A DNA stretch of 64,000 nucleotides. Origin: NC2004 sp050874905 (lineage in GTDB: Bacteria > Bacillota > Clostridia > Lachnospirales > Lachnospiraceae). The position numbers and the translations under genes were made by a program. This document shows, one piece after another, positions 42,806-52,544 of this stretch. The notes under the pieces are model-generated. The model was not told where the DNA came from and did no database searches. It saw nothing but the letters and a program-made list of their open reading frames with translations. Location: the NCBI GenBank assembly GCA_050874905.1, contig JBNMLP010000003.1:98774-162773 (forward strand), given 5' to 3'. Each line of letters opens with the position of its first letter. The first letter of the stretch is position 1.

Positions 42806-44479
42806 ATGGCGAATAACAAAGTATTGACGATTGATATTACGAATGAGAGCGTTACGATCATTGAAGTAACCGCATCCGTAAAGAAAGGAACAACCGTACA
42901 TAATGCGGTCATCTTTGAGACTCCGGAAGGAAGCTACGAAGATGGATTTATTAAAGACAAAGACGCCTTAGCAGCAGCGATCAAAGATCAACTTGCTACT
43001 AACGGTATCAGTAATAAGAATGCGATCTTTGTATTGACATCAACAAAGATTGTAAACAGAGAGGTTATGATACCTCAGGTAAAAGAGAGCAAAATAAAGG
43101 GAATTATCAATGCGAACGCAACAGAATATTTCCCTGTTAACATAGAAGACTATGTGGTTTCTTATTCTGTGTTAGAGACAGTACAGGCAGAGAAACAGAT
43201 GCGTGTTCTTGTTGTAGCAGCTCCAACCGTTATGGTGAAGGCATACTATGAACTGGCTGCACTGGCCGGACTTAAAGTACAGGCTCTTGACTATATCGGT
43301 AACGCAATGTTACAGCTTATTAAAACACAGACGACAACAGGAAGTACCACGATGGTCATTCAGTTAGGTGGAGAATCCAGTATTTTAAATATTGTAAAGG
43401 GAGACACCTTATTATTACAGCGTACTGTTCCATATGGAACCAATGCCGTTGTAGCAGAAATTATGGAAGAGCGTAATGTGGATGCTGCAACTGCCATGAC
43501 ATTATTACAGAATGAACGTCTGATCACAGTTGATTTTGATGACAATGCAGCCACCGGAGCGTTCCGTTATCTGATGAATAATATCGGACGTGTGATGGAT
43601 TACTATGCATCCAAGAATCCGGATAAACCAATTGACGATGTATACTTAACGGGTGACGGTGCATTGATCCGTGGTATTGAGGGATTGTTTAAGATTCAGT
43701 TAAATATCTCTACTAAGATCATGGATAGCCTTTACAATGTAAAATTTGATCCAAGCATCAATATGCAGATTTACAACCCGGTATATTTGATTGCTTCCAT
43801 TGGTGCTGCATTTGCTCCGATGAAATTTGTGATTGCACAGGAGAAGAGCCAGAAATCAGCGGCTTCGGCAGCAGGAAGTGGTACTGTTACCAAGATTCTT
43901 GCAATGTTGCTTGTTCTGGTGATCATTGCATCAGTAGCTGGTGTGATCGTAACCAACATTATTAAGACAAATGCGGAACAGCAGAAAGCAAACTTAGAAT
44001 CACAGATTGCAGCGATTCAGGATATTGAAAATATCATTTCTGAATATGACAAGACAAAAGCCCGTTATGATGACATTCAGAGCTTATATGATGCCACAAC
44101 TACTCCAAATGAGAACATGTATAATCTGATCACAGCTTTAGAAGAGAAAATGCCATCAGATGTAACATTGTCCGGCTTGTCTTGTAATCCGGATGGAATA
44201 CAGTTTACGATGGAATGTGAGTCACATGAAAGCCTTTCTAAGTTCATTAATCAGGTGAATACCATTTCCTGTGTAGAGAACCTCTATACTGGCGGTATGA
44301 CCAAGGAGAAGGATGAGGAAAGTGGAAAAGAAAAATGGTCTGCAAGTTTTACTTGTAACTATACAACGAGTCAGGCAGCAGATGATGGTTTGACCTCAAA
44401 CGGTGCAACCGGTACAACAGCGGCAGATGGTACTGCTGCAACAACAGCAGCAACTGCCACTACACAGGCAGCACAGTAA
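42806..44479 (+). CDS. PilM-PilN fusion protein
   Basis: A 557-residue protein that combines two pilus alignment proteins usually made separately. Residues 1 to about 345 are an actin-like ATPase of the PilM type (TIDITNESVTIIEV, LTSTKIVNREVMIPQ, VIQLGGESSILNIVKGD, VYLTGDGALIRGIEGLF). A membrane helix lies at about 364-385 (ILAMLLVLVIIASVAGVIV), followed by a PilN-like coiled coil and ferredoxin-like fold (about 390-520). In separate systems PilM binds the short N-terminal peptide of PilN in the cytoplasm; a fusion would make this link permanent. The C-terminus is an Ala/Thr-rich tail. Confidence 0.85.
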   Translation: MANNKVLTIDITNESVTIIEVTASVKKGTTVHNAVIFETPEGSYEDGFIKDKDALAAAIKDQLATNGISNKNAIFVLTSTKIVNREVMIPQVKESKIKGIINANATEYFPVNIEDYVVSYSVLETVQAEKQMRVLVVAAPTVMVKAYYELAALAGLKVQALDYIGNAMLQLIKTQTTTGSTTMVIQLGGESSILNIVKGDTLLLQRTVPYGTNAVVAEIMEERNVDAATAMTLLQNERLITVDFDDNAATGAFRYLMNNIGRVMDYYASKNPDKPIDDVYLTGDGALIRGIEGLFKIQLNISTKIMDSLYNVKFDPSINMQIYNPVYLIASIGAAFAPMKFVIAQEKSQKSAASAAGSGTVTKILAMLLVLVIIASVAGVIVTNIIKTNAEQQKANLESQIAAIQDIENIISEYDKTKARYDDIQSLYDATTTPNENMYNLITALEEKMPSDVTLSGLSCNPDGIQFTMECESHESLSKFINQVNTISCVENLYTGGMTKEKDEESGKEKWSASFTCNYTTSQAADDGLTSNGATGTTAADGTAATTAATATTQAAQ

Positions 44480-44497
44480 GAGAAGGAGGGACAGATT

Positions 44498-45763
44498 ATG
44501 AGCGGAACAATTAAGAACGCATTATTAGTAGTCGTAATGGTTGCAATCGCAGCTGCGTCCATTATGCTTTTTATCAAACCGAACATTGATGCAAAGACAA
44601 CATTAGATGGCGAGATTTCTCAGTTGCAGGCAAGACTTGCAGATCTGCAGTCCAAAGAAGCGGATCGCGCAGTGTACGAAGCCGGTATTGAGAAAAATAA
44701 AGCAGAATTTGAAAAAATCTTAAAAGAATTTCCAGAAGGTTTAGAGCAGGCAAACTATATTGATTTCTTAGGAAAGATGACAGAAAATAAGGACATTGGA
44801 GAGTTTGACGCTGATTCATGGACTTTTTCTGAGCAGGAGACCTTCTACACATTGAGCGCAGCAGGAGCAGCACAGAGCGCAGTTGCCAACACTCAGGCAG
44901 CCGGAGCTACCACACAGGCCGGAGCAACGACAGAGGCGTCTGCAGCTACAACGGCAGCAACAACAGAGGCGGCTGCAACAACAACGACAACAGACAATAC
45001 TTCTACACCTGGCTTAAATGATGATGATCTGGCAGGTATTAAAGTTCCAGTTTCTATTAATTATATGGGATCTTACAAAGGTATCAAGAATCTGTTGGCA
45101 TACATTATTGGTAATGAAATGCGTATGACGATTGATACAATGGATGTTTCCTATAGTGAGGAAAGCAAAGAAGTTAGTGGTTCAATGAATCTGAACCTTT
45201 ATGCAATCACTTCTGCAAGCCGTAAAGAGGCTGAACTTGAATTAGACGGTGTGGATATTGGAACGGATAACATCTTTGATTCAAGTGATAAGTCTGATAC
45301 AAAGGCAAACAAAGATCTTACCTCTTCTTTAGAAGAAGGAGATAAGATTGTAAAAGATTATGACTACTATGTAGCATTAAATCCAAGTTCATCCAATGAA
45401 GATGCAATCAGCATTGCTTCTAAATCAGATACCTCTACAAAGATCAGCAGCAATGTGAATGAAGTAGAGAATGCAACGATTAAGTTCTTCATGGTTGGTC
45501 AGAAATACTACGTAAGTTACAATATTGGTGATGTTTCCTACCCAGAGAACTTTGATCAGGGAACAGAGTTTGATCCGGGTGATGACTTGAACTTATTGAT
45601 CAAATCTTGTAAGAGAAAGAATGATAAAGATTTAAGTGGTGTGAAGTTGGTTATTGACAACGAAACAGATAAAGTAGTCAATGTTAAGATTGATGGTGAT
45701 GATTCCTCTAATCCAAGAGTACGTATTTCACAGAGAATTGGTAAAGTTAAGATTTATGAGTAA
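44498..45763 (+). CDS. pilO: PilO-like pilus alignment protein with Ala/Thr linker
   Basis: A 421-residue bitopic protein. A membrane helix near residues 7-27 is followed by a coiled coil (LDGEISQLQARLADLQSKEADR) and a PilO-like ferredoxin domain that is split by a low-complexity linker of about 50 Ala/Thr residues (around 125-175) and resumes with IKVPVSINYMGSYKGIKNLLAYI. An extra acidic C-terminal domain of about 170 residues, not known from PilO, follows. Gene order after PilMN supports the PilO assignment. The linker and extra domain may reach through the thick Gram-positive wall (inference). Confidence 0.78.
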   Translation: MSGTIKNALLVVVMVAIAAASIMLFIKPNIDAKTTLDGEISQLQARLADLQSKEADRAVYEAGIEKNKAEFEKILKEFPEGLEQANYIDFLGKMTENKDIGEFDADSWTFSEQETFYTLSAAGAAQSAVANTQAAGATTQAGATTEASAATTAATTEAAATTTTTDNTSTPGLNDDDLAGIKVPVSINYMGSYKGIKNLLAYIIGNEMRMTIDTMDVSYSEESKEVSGSMNLNLYAITSASRKEAELELDGVDIGTDNIFDSSDKSDTKANKDLTSSLEEGDKIVKDYDYYVALNPSSSNEDAISIASKSDTSTKISSNVNEVENATIKFFMVGQKYYVSYNIGDVSYPENFDQGTEFDPGDDLNLLIKSCKRKNDKDLSGVKLVIDNETDKVVNVKIDGDDSSNPRVRISQRIGKVKIYE

Positions 45764-45781
45764 CAGAATGGAGTGAAGGGT

Positions 45782-47749
45782 ATGGCGAGACGTAACAGGT
45801 CTGACAGATTCCGAAAATTGAATAATAAGGGTTTAACATTGGTTGAAGTTATGATAAGTGTTACGATATTCGCCATTGTTGCCGCTCCGATTGTGAAACA
45901 GATGAATACCTTGCTGAAATCAAATTATAGTGCAAAGGTTTCACAGGCAGAGACAGATTACGCAACCCGTGTCATGGAGCAGTTTAAGGAAGACAATTCG
46001 GATGCAGTTACGCTTCCGGTTGATTCGGATGGAGATCCTACTGGAGATGTTACATTGGCAGGGTATACGAAAACAGTGGATCCCGGCAATGATGCAATTG
46101 CAACATATACCATGGATGGTGTGAAGCTGGAAAAAGATATTGATAGTAAAGAAACCTCTGTTACCAGAACAGGAACTACCTATAAGGTAGAGGTTACTTT
46201 GGATCCAACAAAGTATGAGACCTCCGGAGGTAATAATACATCAGGAAATGCATACAAGAATCCCAATGACACATCTTATTATGCATTGGAGAATCTGGAT
46301 GATGAATTTGCAATCCTGGTAAAAGAAAATAGTGCAAACTACGATGACCGTGCGTCAGATGATCTGGTGGACTTATTGGCTGCCGATCTGAAAAAGCGAG
46401 ATCCGGAACGTTATAATTTGTGGTTGGGTGGATCTGATATCTTCTCTGCGGTAACTTATACCAAAAATACCACAGTTAAGGTATCTTATGATAGCCAGAA
46501 AGATGCGTATTTAGCAACTGTTATTATCAGTTATACAGATACGACATATCATCAGACGGTAAGTTATACCATAATGAAGGATAAACAGTATTCGGCCAAG
46601 AAACTGGGCAACAAGCCACCAAGCATTTATATCTTTTATAATCAGTTCGTGCAGAATAATGATATTAAAGATAATAATGAAACGATTACGATTGATAATA
46701 GCGGTTTGGTAGGAGCAAATGGTAAAGTCGCAAATAAGAATGCTTTAAAATGTTATCTCGTAAAGAATACAGGTAGCGAAGATGGTCATACCTATGTATA
46801 TTATCAAAGAAAAGATACTCCGTCTGTAGGTGATGAATTGTACGGTGGGGTATATCATACACAGAATACAGCACTTAGTGAAGTGTATTATGTAGAAAAT
46901 GATGGTACAAAGTATTATCGTTGGCCGAGTTACATTCTGACACAGGAAGAGTTTGATGCAGAAACGCCTGCGAGTGCTATTACGACAAATGAAGATGGTC
47001 AGCAGGTGGTAGATGTTTCCAAAAATGGTTATGTACAGGAATTTGGAACAGCAGTGGAGCCGCGTACGTTAACAGTCACCAAGGATGATGGTACAGTGGA
47101 ACAATTGACATTTTATGAGTTTTTAAATGTATTGGTTCCGGAATCATTTCCTCATGCTACCCCGTCTGCAGCTCAGTACAACAAACTGGAAGGAAAAGGA
47201 TCCTACAGTTATATTTGTAAAAAAGACACTGAGATCGAGGGAACGCATGATTCTACTGGAAGAAAAAGTTCAGAAGTGATCAAAGAAGGGCAGGCAGTTT
47301 ATCTAAGTGGTGAGGAATATGTTTGGCCAGATGGTTCAAAAAGTGTAAAACCACCTACATTAAAGAAAAATGTTACGATTGGTGGCGTATCTGTTCCAAT
47401 CACGTATTTCACATTATGCAAGCCATATAAGTTAGATTACAATACTTCTGCGCATGTGAATTTAATGTTAACATCTAATTCTGCATTAAAAACAAAAGGA
47501 AATCGAAATGCAGTAACAGTTTATACAAATGTAGATAAAAACTTGTTTAATACGACAACTCCTGGAGGAGTTTCATTGGCTGAAAAAAGCAGCGTGAACG
47601 GAAAAGATGTTTACACATACATTAAAGATCTGGCTGATGATAAGTCGGAAGGTGAATATCGACTTTATCGGATCAAACTGAATCTTTATCGGGTAAATAA
47701 CGGAGCAGAGAAGAAAATCATGAGCCTTGTGAGTGGAAAGGAGGACTAA
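45782..47749 (+). CDS. giant minor pilin (PilV/GspI-like)
   Basis: ATG 45782 has GGAG nine bases before it and gives a 655-residue prepilin. The leader ends NNKG at residue 17 and the mature protein starts LTLVE, with Glu5 present and Leu instead of Phe at position 1. Then comes the helix VMISVTIFAIVAAPIVKQM, typical for GspI/PilV-type minor pilins. The globular part of about 610 residues is many times the usual size and has no family I know; it is rich in Tyr, Asp, Asn and Thr. It is likely to sit at or near the pilus tip. Cotranscribed with PilO and the next gene. Confidence 0.82.
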   Translation: MARRNRSDRFRKLNNKGLTLVEVMISVTIFAIVAAPIVKQMNTLLKSNYSAKVSQAETDYATRVMEQFKEDNSDAVTLPVDSDGDPTGDVTLAGYTKTVDPGNDAIATYTMDGVKLEKDIDSKETSVTRTGTTYKVEVTLDPTKYETSGGNNTSGNAYKNPNDTSYYALENLDDEFAILVKENSANYDDRASDDLVDLLAADLKKRDPERYNLWLGGSDIFSAVTYTKNTTVKVSYDSQKDAYLATVIISYTDTTYHQTVSYTIMKDKQYSAKKLGNKPPSIYIFYNQFVQNNDIKDNNETITIDNSGLVGANGKVANKNALKCYLVKNTGSEDGHTYVYYQRKDTPSVGDELYGGVYHTQNTALSEVYYVENDGTKYYRWPSYILTQEEFDAETPASAITTNEDGQQVVDVSKNGYVQEFGTAVEPRTLTVTKDDGTVEQLTFYEFLNVLVPESFPHATPSAAQYNKLEGKGSYSYICKKDTEIEGTHDSTGRKSSEVIKEGQAVYLSGEEYVWPDGSKSVKPPTLKKNVTIGGVSVPITYFTLCKPYKLDYNTSAHVNLMLTSNSALKTKGNRNAVTVYTNVDKNLFNTTTPGGVSLAEKSSVNGKDVYTYIKDLADDKSEGEYRLYRIKLNLYRVNNGAEKKIMSLVSGKED

Positions 47750-47750
47750 T

Positions 47751-50700
47751 ATGAAGAAATTAGAATCGCTCAAAAAGCGTTTGCAAAATAAAAAACTGGA
47801 TGATCATGGTTCCAGTTTCGTATTAGTACTGGTATCCATTGCATTGGTTATGATTCTGGTTGCTGCGATCTTTGTTATGATCTTTGTACAGTATCGTATG
47901 CTGGAATTAAACCGACAGACGAAGGATAACTTTTATTACTTAGAGGAAGTATTAGATGAACTTCGTGTCGGAATTGGTAATGAAAGTGTAGTTCAGTTGA
48001 AGAAAGCATATGACGAGACAGTATCTATGGTTGTATCCTACGATACAGATCAGGAAAAATATATGTCAGTTTCTTCGGATACAGCAAGCAATATCATGAA
48101 TACCAAATTCTTAAACTATATTAAAACAGCATATGCTGATGATAGTTCTTCTGATTTGGTAAACAAATTGTTGAGTTATGTGCAGAATGTGGATGTGAAT
48201 CCGCAGAACGGTGCGTATGTAACAAATGACGATGTCAGTATCCGTTTTGGAACAGATGCATTGTCTTATAAATGTGAACCGATTATGTCAAATAATCCAG
48301 TGCAGGTAATTGGTTACACGATGAAAAACATTACGGTATCTCGTGTAGACGATAAAGGAAATAACCAGTCGATCACAACAGATATTACGATATATCCGCC
48401 GGAAGAGGATATGGATTTTATCGGATCTGGTATTGATATCGAAAATATTTTCACCTATTCCATGGTTGCAGATTATGGTCTTCAGGTGGAAGCAGCTGGT
48501 GCGAAAAATGAAGTTCGTATTGTCGGTAATATTTACGCAGCAAATGATATGCGTGACAATGGTCTTTATGAAGGTACCGTTTCCAACGTTGGTGTAAGCG
48601 GAGATGCGAGCGGAGCCTTTACCAGAAGAGTTACTCCAAGTGGCACTCGTCCGACCGGCGCTACGGATGATAGTAAATATTCCGGTATTTTTGTTACTGG
48701 TAATGATGCATCATTAAATCTCCAGTCAGATATTGTAGCAGTAAATGGTTCAATTGCGGTAAATGATGGAGCAAGCATCAATCTGAACAATAGAGCAGAA
48801 GATTCGATTCAGTCTTCTCAAGCGATCGTATGGGCAAATAACATTGTAACTCTGGGAACAGAGGGAGGAAAGATCAGTGTCAATGCTCAGACGAGTCTTT
48901 CTGATGATCTGGAATTAAATGCTGATAAAAGTGATGTAGAAATTGCTGGTATGTATTATGGATATAACTATGCTTCGGAAGAAGAGTATCAGTTAGGTAT
49001 TACAAATGATGATACATTAAGCAATGGTAAAACTGTTGATCGGACTTATCATCAGTATGGAGATCAGGTATCTGCTTCTACCGGAAAAACACATACCAAC
49101 AGTAGTGCGATCATTGTAAATGGTGAGAAATCCAAGTTGAATCTTTCTAAATTGTCTGAGATGGTCATCAATGGACGATCCTATATTGATCTGGTATCCG
49201 AGAATAAAGATGTAACCGATAAAGATGGTTTAACGGATTATGATATTAAAACAGCAGAATCTATTTCTGCCAAAGGTTTACAGCTTGTTTACAGGGTATT
49301 AGAGCCAAGAAGCATCAACAATAAGATTACAACATTAGATACTATCGGAACAGATGTCGTTGGAAACGAAAAAATTGCTGATAAAGTGCCAACCTATGAT
49401 ATGATCAAATACCTGACCTGGCGGTTCTTTAAGGACGAGGCAAACAAGATTTATGCCAACCAGTCGGCGGAAAATGAGCTGGCGGATACAAACTGGCAGG
49501 ATAAGAATTATGAAGATGTCTGGGCAGCTATTGAGTCAGAGGGAGCAGGATGTGAGTATTATAAAGATATCATGGACTTCTACTTCCCAAAGGATAAGGT
49601 AATTGTGGCAAAAACAACTGCGGGTGGAGATTACTCTGCAACACATAATTACATTAATTACAAAAAAGTAGATAATACAAAGATTGATGTAACAGATTGC
49701 TATGGACATAAATATAAGATCTGGGCAAATCAGGGATCTGTTCCAACACAGCTGGATGGGACAGATAAGAGTAAGGCAACAAAATCTGCATCCAGATATG
49801 GATTCCTTACAGTAGGAAAGGATTACAATCAGATTTCTTTAGTAAAAGCAGTTGTTGGTAAAAAGAAAGATGTCTATTATTACTATCAGTTTTATGATGA
49901 TGCATTAAAAGAGCAGTTTGTATTGGATTATGAAAAGTATTGTGAGGATCAAGATGTTGCAGTAGAGGATGTTTCTTCCATAGAGACATTCCCAAGTGAT
50001 AGCATTGAACTTCCAGACGCGGATGTAAAAACCGTATATACAAGAGGTATCTCAACTGCTATTAAAGCCGCTGCAAAGAATTATACTTTCAAACCATCTC
50101 AATCCAATTCTAAGTATACACCAGTAGAATTGATGAATCTTTATGAGGATAAGGTAAAGAAGGCAAATGTATTTAAGTGTTACTTCCCGAAAAATGAGGC
50201 AGCAATTACAGTGGCACAGGTGAATGCAGCACAGGAGATGTTTAACACTGGAACTCGTCCGGCAACAACATCTACCTTTAAATATGACACCAAACAGAAT
50301 TCTATTTCACCGCTTACCAATCCGGATTGTATTGATCTGAACTGGGCGGAGGTTGTGAAGAAGCAGAATGTTTCCTCTACCAACACGAAAGGTGAAGTTT
50401 TAAAAGGATACACAGGTGCACGGGTATGGGTATCAACAAAGAGCTTTGAAATTGATGGTTCTGATTTTGATGATGCGACCACAAGCGGTATCATTATCTG
50501 TATGGGTGATGTTACCTTTAAAAACATGAAGTCCTTTACCGGAACAGTTATTGCTGCTGGTAAGGTATATGTAAAAGGTAGCTCTAACGCTGGTTCTACC
50601 AGTTTCTTTGCAGATGAACAGATGTGTAATGCAATGATTCAGAATGACGAAGATAACATGATCCGAACCTGTTTTGGATTGAAAGAATTTGCTTCTGAAA

Positions 50701-50789
50701 CAGATGAAGATACAACTGGAAAATCAATTTCAAACATTGATTATACAGATCTTGTAGGATATGAGAACTGGAAGAAGAATGCAGAATAG
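47751..50789 (+). CDS. giant minor pilin, GspK/PilK-like, with beta-helix ectodomain
   Basis: ATG 47751 has AAAGGAGG and starts one base after the upstream stop; 1012 residues. The leader ends DDHG at residue 20 and is followed by SSFVLVLVSIALVMILVAAIF, a pilin-type helix with no Glu at position 5, as in GspK and PilK, which cap the pseudopilus. The large ectodomain contains beta-helix-like repeats (ASLNLQSDIVAVNGSIAVND, near 330-420) and near the C-terminus IIICMGDVTFKNMKSFTGTV, a pattern seen in PilX-type proteins of Firmicutes. It is probably the tip protein. The rest is unassigned. Confidence 0.8.
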   Translation: MKKLESLKKRLQNKKLDDHGSSFVLVLVSIALVMILVAAIFVMIFVQYRMLELNRQTKDNFYYLEEVLDELRVGIGNESVVQLKKAYDETVSMVVSYDTDQEKYMSVSSDTASNIMNTKFLNYIKTAYADDSSSDLVNKLLSYVQNVDVNPQNGAYVTNDDVSIRFGTDALSYKCEPIMSNNPVQVIGYTMKNITVSRVDDKGNNQSITTDITIYPPEEDMDFIGSGIDIENIFTYSMVADYGLQVEAAGAKNEVRIVGNIYAANDMRDNGLYEGTVSNVGVSGDASGAFTRRVTPSGTRPTGATDDSKYSGIFVTGNDASLNLQSDIVAVNGSIAVNDGASINLNNRAEDSIQSSQAIVWANNIVTLGTEGGKISVNAQTSLSDDLELNADKSDVEIAGMYYGYNYASEEEYQLGITNDDTLSNGKTVDRTYHQYGDQVSASTGKTHTNSSAIIVNGEKSKLNLSKLSEMVINGRSYIDLVSENKDVTDKDGLTDYDIKTAESISAKGLQLVYRVLEPRSINNKITTLDTIGTDVVGNEKIADKVPTYDMIKYLTWRFFKDEANKIYANQSAENELADTNWQDKNYEDVWAAIESEGAGCEYYKDIMDFYFPKDKVIVAKTTAGGDYSATHNYINYKKVDNTKIDVTDCYGHKYKIWANQGSVPTQLDGTDKSKATKSASRYGFLTVGKDYNQISLVKAVVGKKKDVYYYYQFYDDALKEQFVLDYEKYCEDQDVAVEDVSSIETFPSDSIELPDADVKTVYTRGISTAIKAAAKNYTFKPSQSNSKYTPVELMNLYEDKVKKANVFKCYFPKNEAAITVAQVNAAQEMFNTGTRPATTSTFKYDTKQNSISPLTNPDCIDLNWAEVVKKQNVSSTNTKGEVLKGYTGARVWVSTKSFEIDGSDFDDATTSGIIICMGDVTFKNMKSFTGTVIAAGKVYVKGSSNAGSTSFFADEQMCNAMIQNDEDNMIRTCFGLKEFASETDEDTTGKSISNIDYTDLVGYENWKKNAE

Positions 50790-50804
50790 CGAGGTGAATG
50801 CAGA

Positions 50805-51527
50805 ATGAAAAATAATAAAGGATTCTCGCTTGTAGAGCTGATTATTGTGCTTGCTATCATGATGATTCTGGCGGGATTATCGGTGGTAACCTTTAGTGCC
50901 GCAAACGGAAACAAACCACAGAAATCAATGGATAACTTTGTATCTAGTGTGAAGTATTCAAAGTCCCTGGTTAAGGCCAATGACAAGGATAGCTGTGTGG
51001 CGATCATGTTGTGTGATGATGGTTATTACTATGCATTTCAGGGGACTGCTTCAGGAGACAGTCAGGCAGATTTAAGAGATAGCTTCCGCTCTTTGAAGAC
51101 AAGTGAGGTAAGTCACACGGCAAACGGTATTTCTGCTGCTAAAAATGTGAAAAGGAATGCACCGGAATTCACATTAGCAGAGTTGAACGCAAACCCTCGT
51201 TCTGCTGCAATATATCAACAGTTGGAAAAAAGAGTATCTATTTTTTATAATGATAGTTATGGAAATACAGGATATGGAACTGGAACCGGTTCATTGAACA
51301 ATAATAAAACAACAACCGTAACGCTTCATAAGGCGACAGAGGTTCCAAAGGGAACAGAGATTACGGCGGGTGAGAGCAATGCGATCATCATTAAATACAG
51401 AAAATATGATGGTAGTGTGCTGACTGGTGCAGGATGTTACTCTTTCTCCAAATATGGAAAGAAGGATGTAAAGTGTGCCATTATATTAGAAAAAGCAACC
51501 GGGGTATTTCATAAAGAATACCAGTAA
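50805..51527 (+). CDS. minor pilin, GspH/FimT-like
   Basis: A 240-residue prepilin with leader MKNNKG cut before FSLVE and helix LIIVLAIMMILAGLSVVTF. Size and the pattern after the helix (KSMDNFVSSVKYSKSLVKAND) fit the GspH/FimT class. It has three or more cysteines in the globular part (DSCVAIMLCDD, AGCYSF, VKCAI). It lies 15 bases after the GspK-like gene and is followed by the GspJ-like one, so all four minor pilins of a classical tip complex are represented. Confidence 0.85.
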   Translation: MKNNKGFSLVELIIVLAIMMILAGLSVVTFSAANGNKPQKSMDNFVSSVKYSKSLVKANDKDSCVAIMLCDDGYYYAFQGTASGDSQADLRDSFRSLKTSEVSHTANGISAAKNVKRNAPEFTLAELNANPRSAAIYQQLEKRVSIFYNDSYGNTGYGTGTGSLNNNKTTTVTLHKATEVPKGTEITAGESNAIIIKYRKYDGSVLTGAGCYSFSKYGKKDVKCAIILEKATGVFHKEYQ

Positions 51528-51554
51528 GCAGACCAGATGGTAAGGAGTGATAAG

Positions 51555-52523
51555 ATGAAAAAACTAAATAATCGGGGTTTCACACTCATTGAGATGCTGT
51601 TAGCGTTAGCGATACTGGCAATCTTTATGGTCTGTGTAACTGCTTTTGTAGCTTCTTCCTCAAAGAGTACGAAGCAGACAAAAAAGCAGGTGAAAGTACA
51701 GCAGGATGCGCAGGAAGTATATGATACGATTTTTGACAGTGTAATGCAGGCAACTGCATTGATCATTAATACGAAAGAACTCGCATCGGGTGATGCTGCT
51801 GCATCAGGGGCTGCGACGCCGGCGGTATCAGCAGATGCATCTGCTGATGCAAGAGTTCGAAAATCAGAGCAGTTTGATGCGAAGTTAGCCGCAGGAAATG
51901 ATGTATATCTGTTTTCACCGGCAGCATATGACAATATTGAATTTGTCAAGAAAAATTATGAACCGGATGCTGCAGGTGGCGCAAGCGCAATTCAGGATGC
52001 GAAGCAAAAGTATTTAACAGAGCATCCGGATATTACGATCAGTAATCCAACAGGTTTCATTTATACACAGAATAACAAAGAAGTCTTGGATCCAGATGGT
52101 AATGTTGTAAGTTCCGCTTCTACTAAGATCACAGAAAAGAAAAATGTGATCAGCATGGCACAGCTTTGGGGAGCAATGGCAGTTTTTTCCTTACCGGATA
52201 TGGAATATGCAGCTTTTGATGATCGTGAATACGTAGTAGAAGGTATTGGAACCGGAAGTGTAGAAATATCAGATACTGAAAAATTATGTAACACGATTGT
52301 TTATGACAAGGATAAAAAGAGTATTTACTTAAATCGAGATACAACAGCAATTGATTTTACACCGAATGAAAATAACCGGATTGCAGATAATTGTACGGAG
52401 TTTACCATTAAAGTAGCGCCGGATAAGAATTCTGTAACATTGAAGCTGACATTGTCAGATGCCGGGTATTCGTATACGGTCGGCGGTGTTGTAAATATCC
52501 GAAATAATAATATATTAAAATAA
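51555..52523 (+). CDS. minor pilin, GspJ/PilW-like
   Basis: ATG 51555 follows AAGGAG and yields 322 residues. Leader MKKLNNRG is cut before FTLIE; Glu5 is present and the helix reads MLLALAILAIFMVCVTAFV, followed by KKQVKVQQDAQEVYDTIFDSVMQ as in GspJ/PilW proteins. A short Ala/Ser-rich low-complexity insert (about 80-105) follows. C-terminal beta segments end in VTLKLTLSDAGYSYTVGG. It completes the predicted minor-pilin tip with the three genes before it. Confidence 0.85.
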   Translation: MKKLNNRGFTLIEMLLALAILAIFMVCVTAFVASSSKSTKQTKKQVKVQQDAQEVYDTIFDSVMQATALIINTKELASGDAAASGAATPAVSADASADARVRKSEQFDAKLAAGNDVYLFSPAAYDNIEFVKKNYEPDAAGGASAIQDAKQKYLTEHPDITISNPTGFIYTQNNKEVLDPDGNVVSSASTKITEKKNVISMAQLWGAMAVFSLPDMEYAAFDDREYVVEGIGTGSVEISDTEKLCNTIVYDKDKKSIYLNRDTTAIDFTPNENNRIADNCTEFTIKVAPDKNSVTLKLTLSDAGYSYTVGGVVNIRNNNILK

Positions 52524-52544
52524 GCAGAAAGGAGCAAGTAAATC

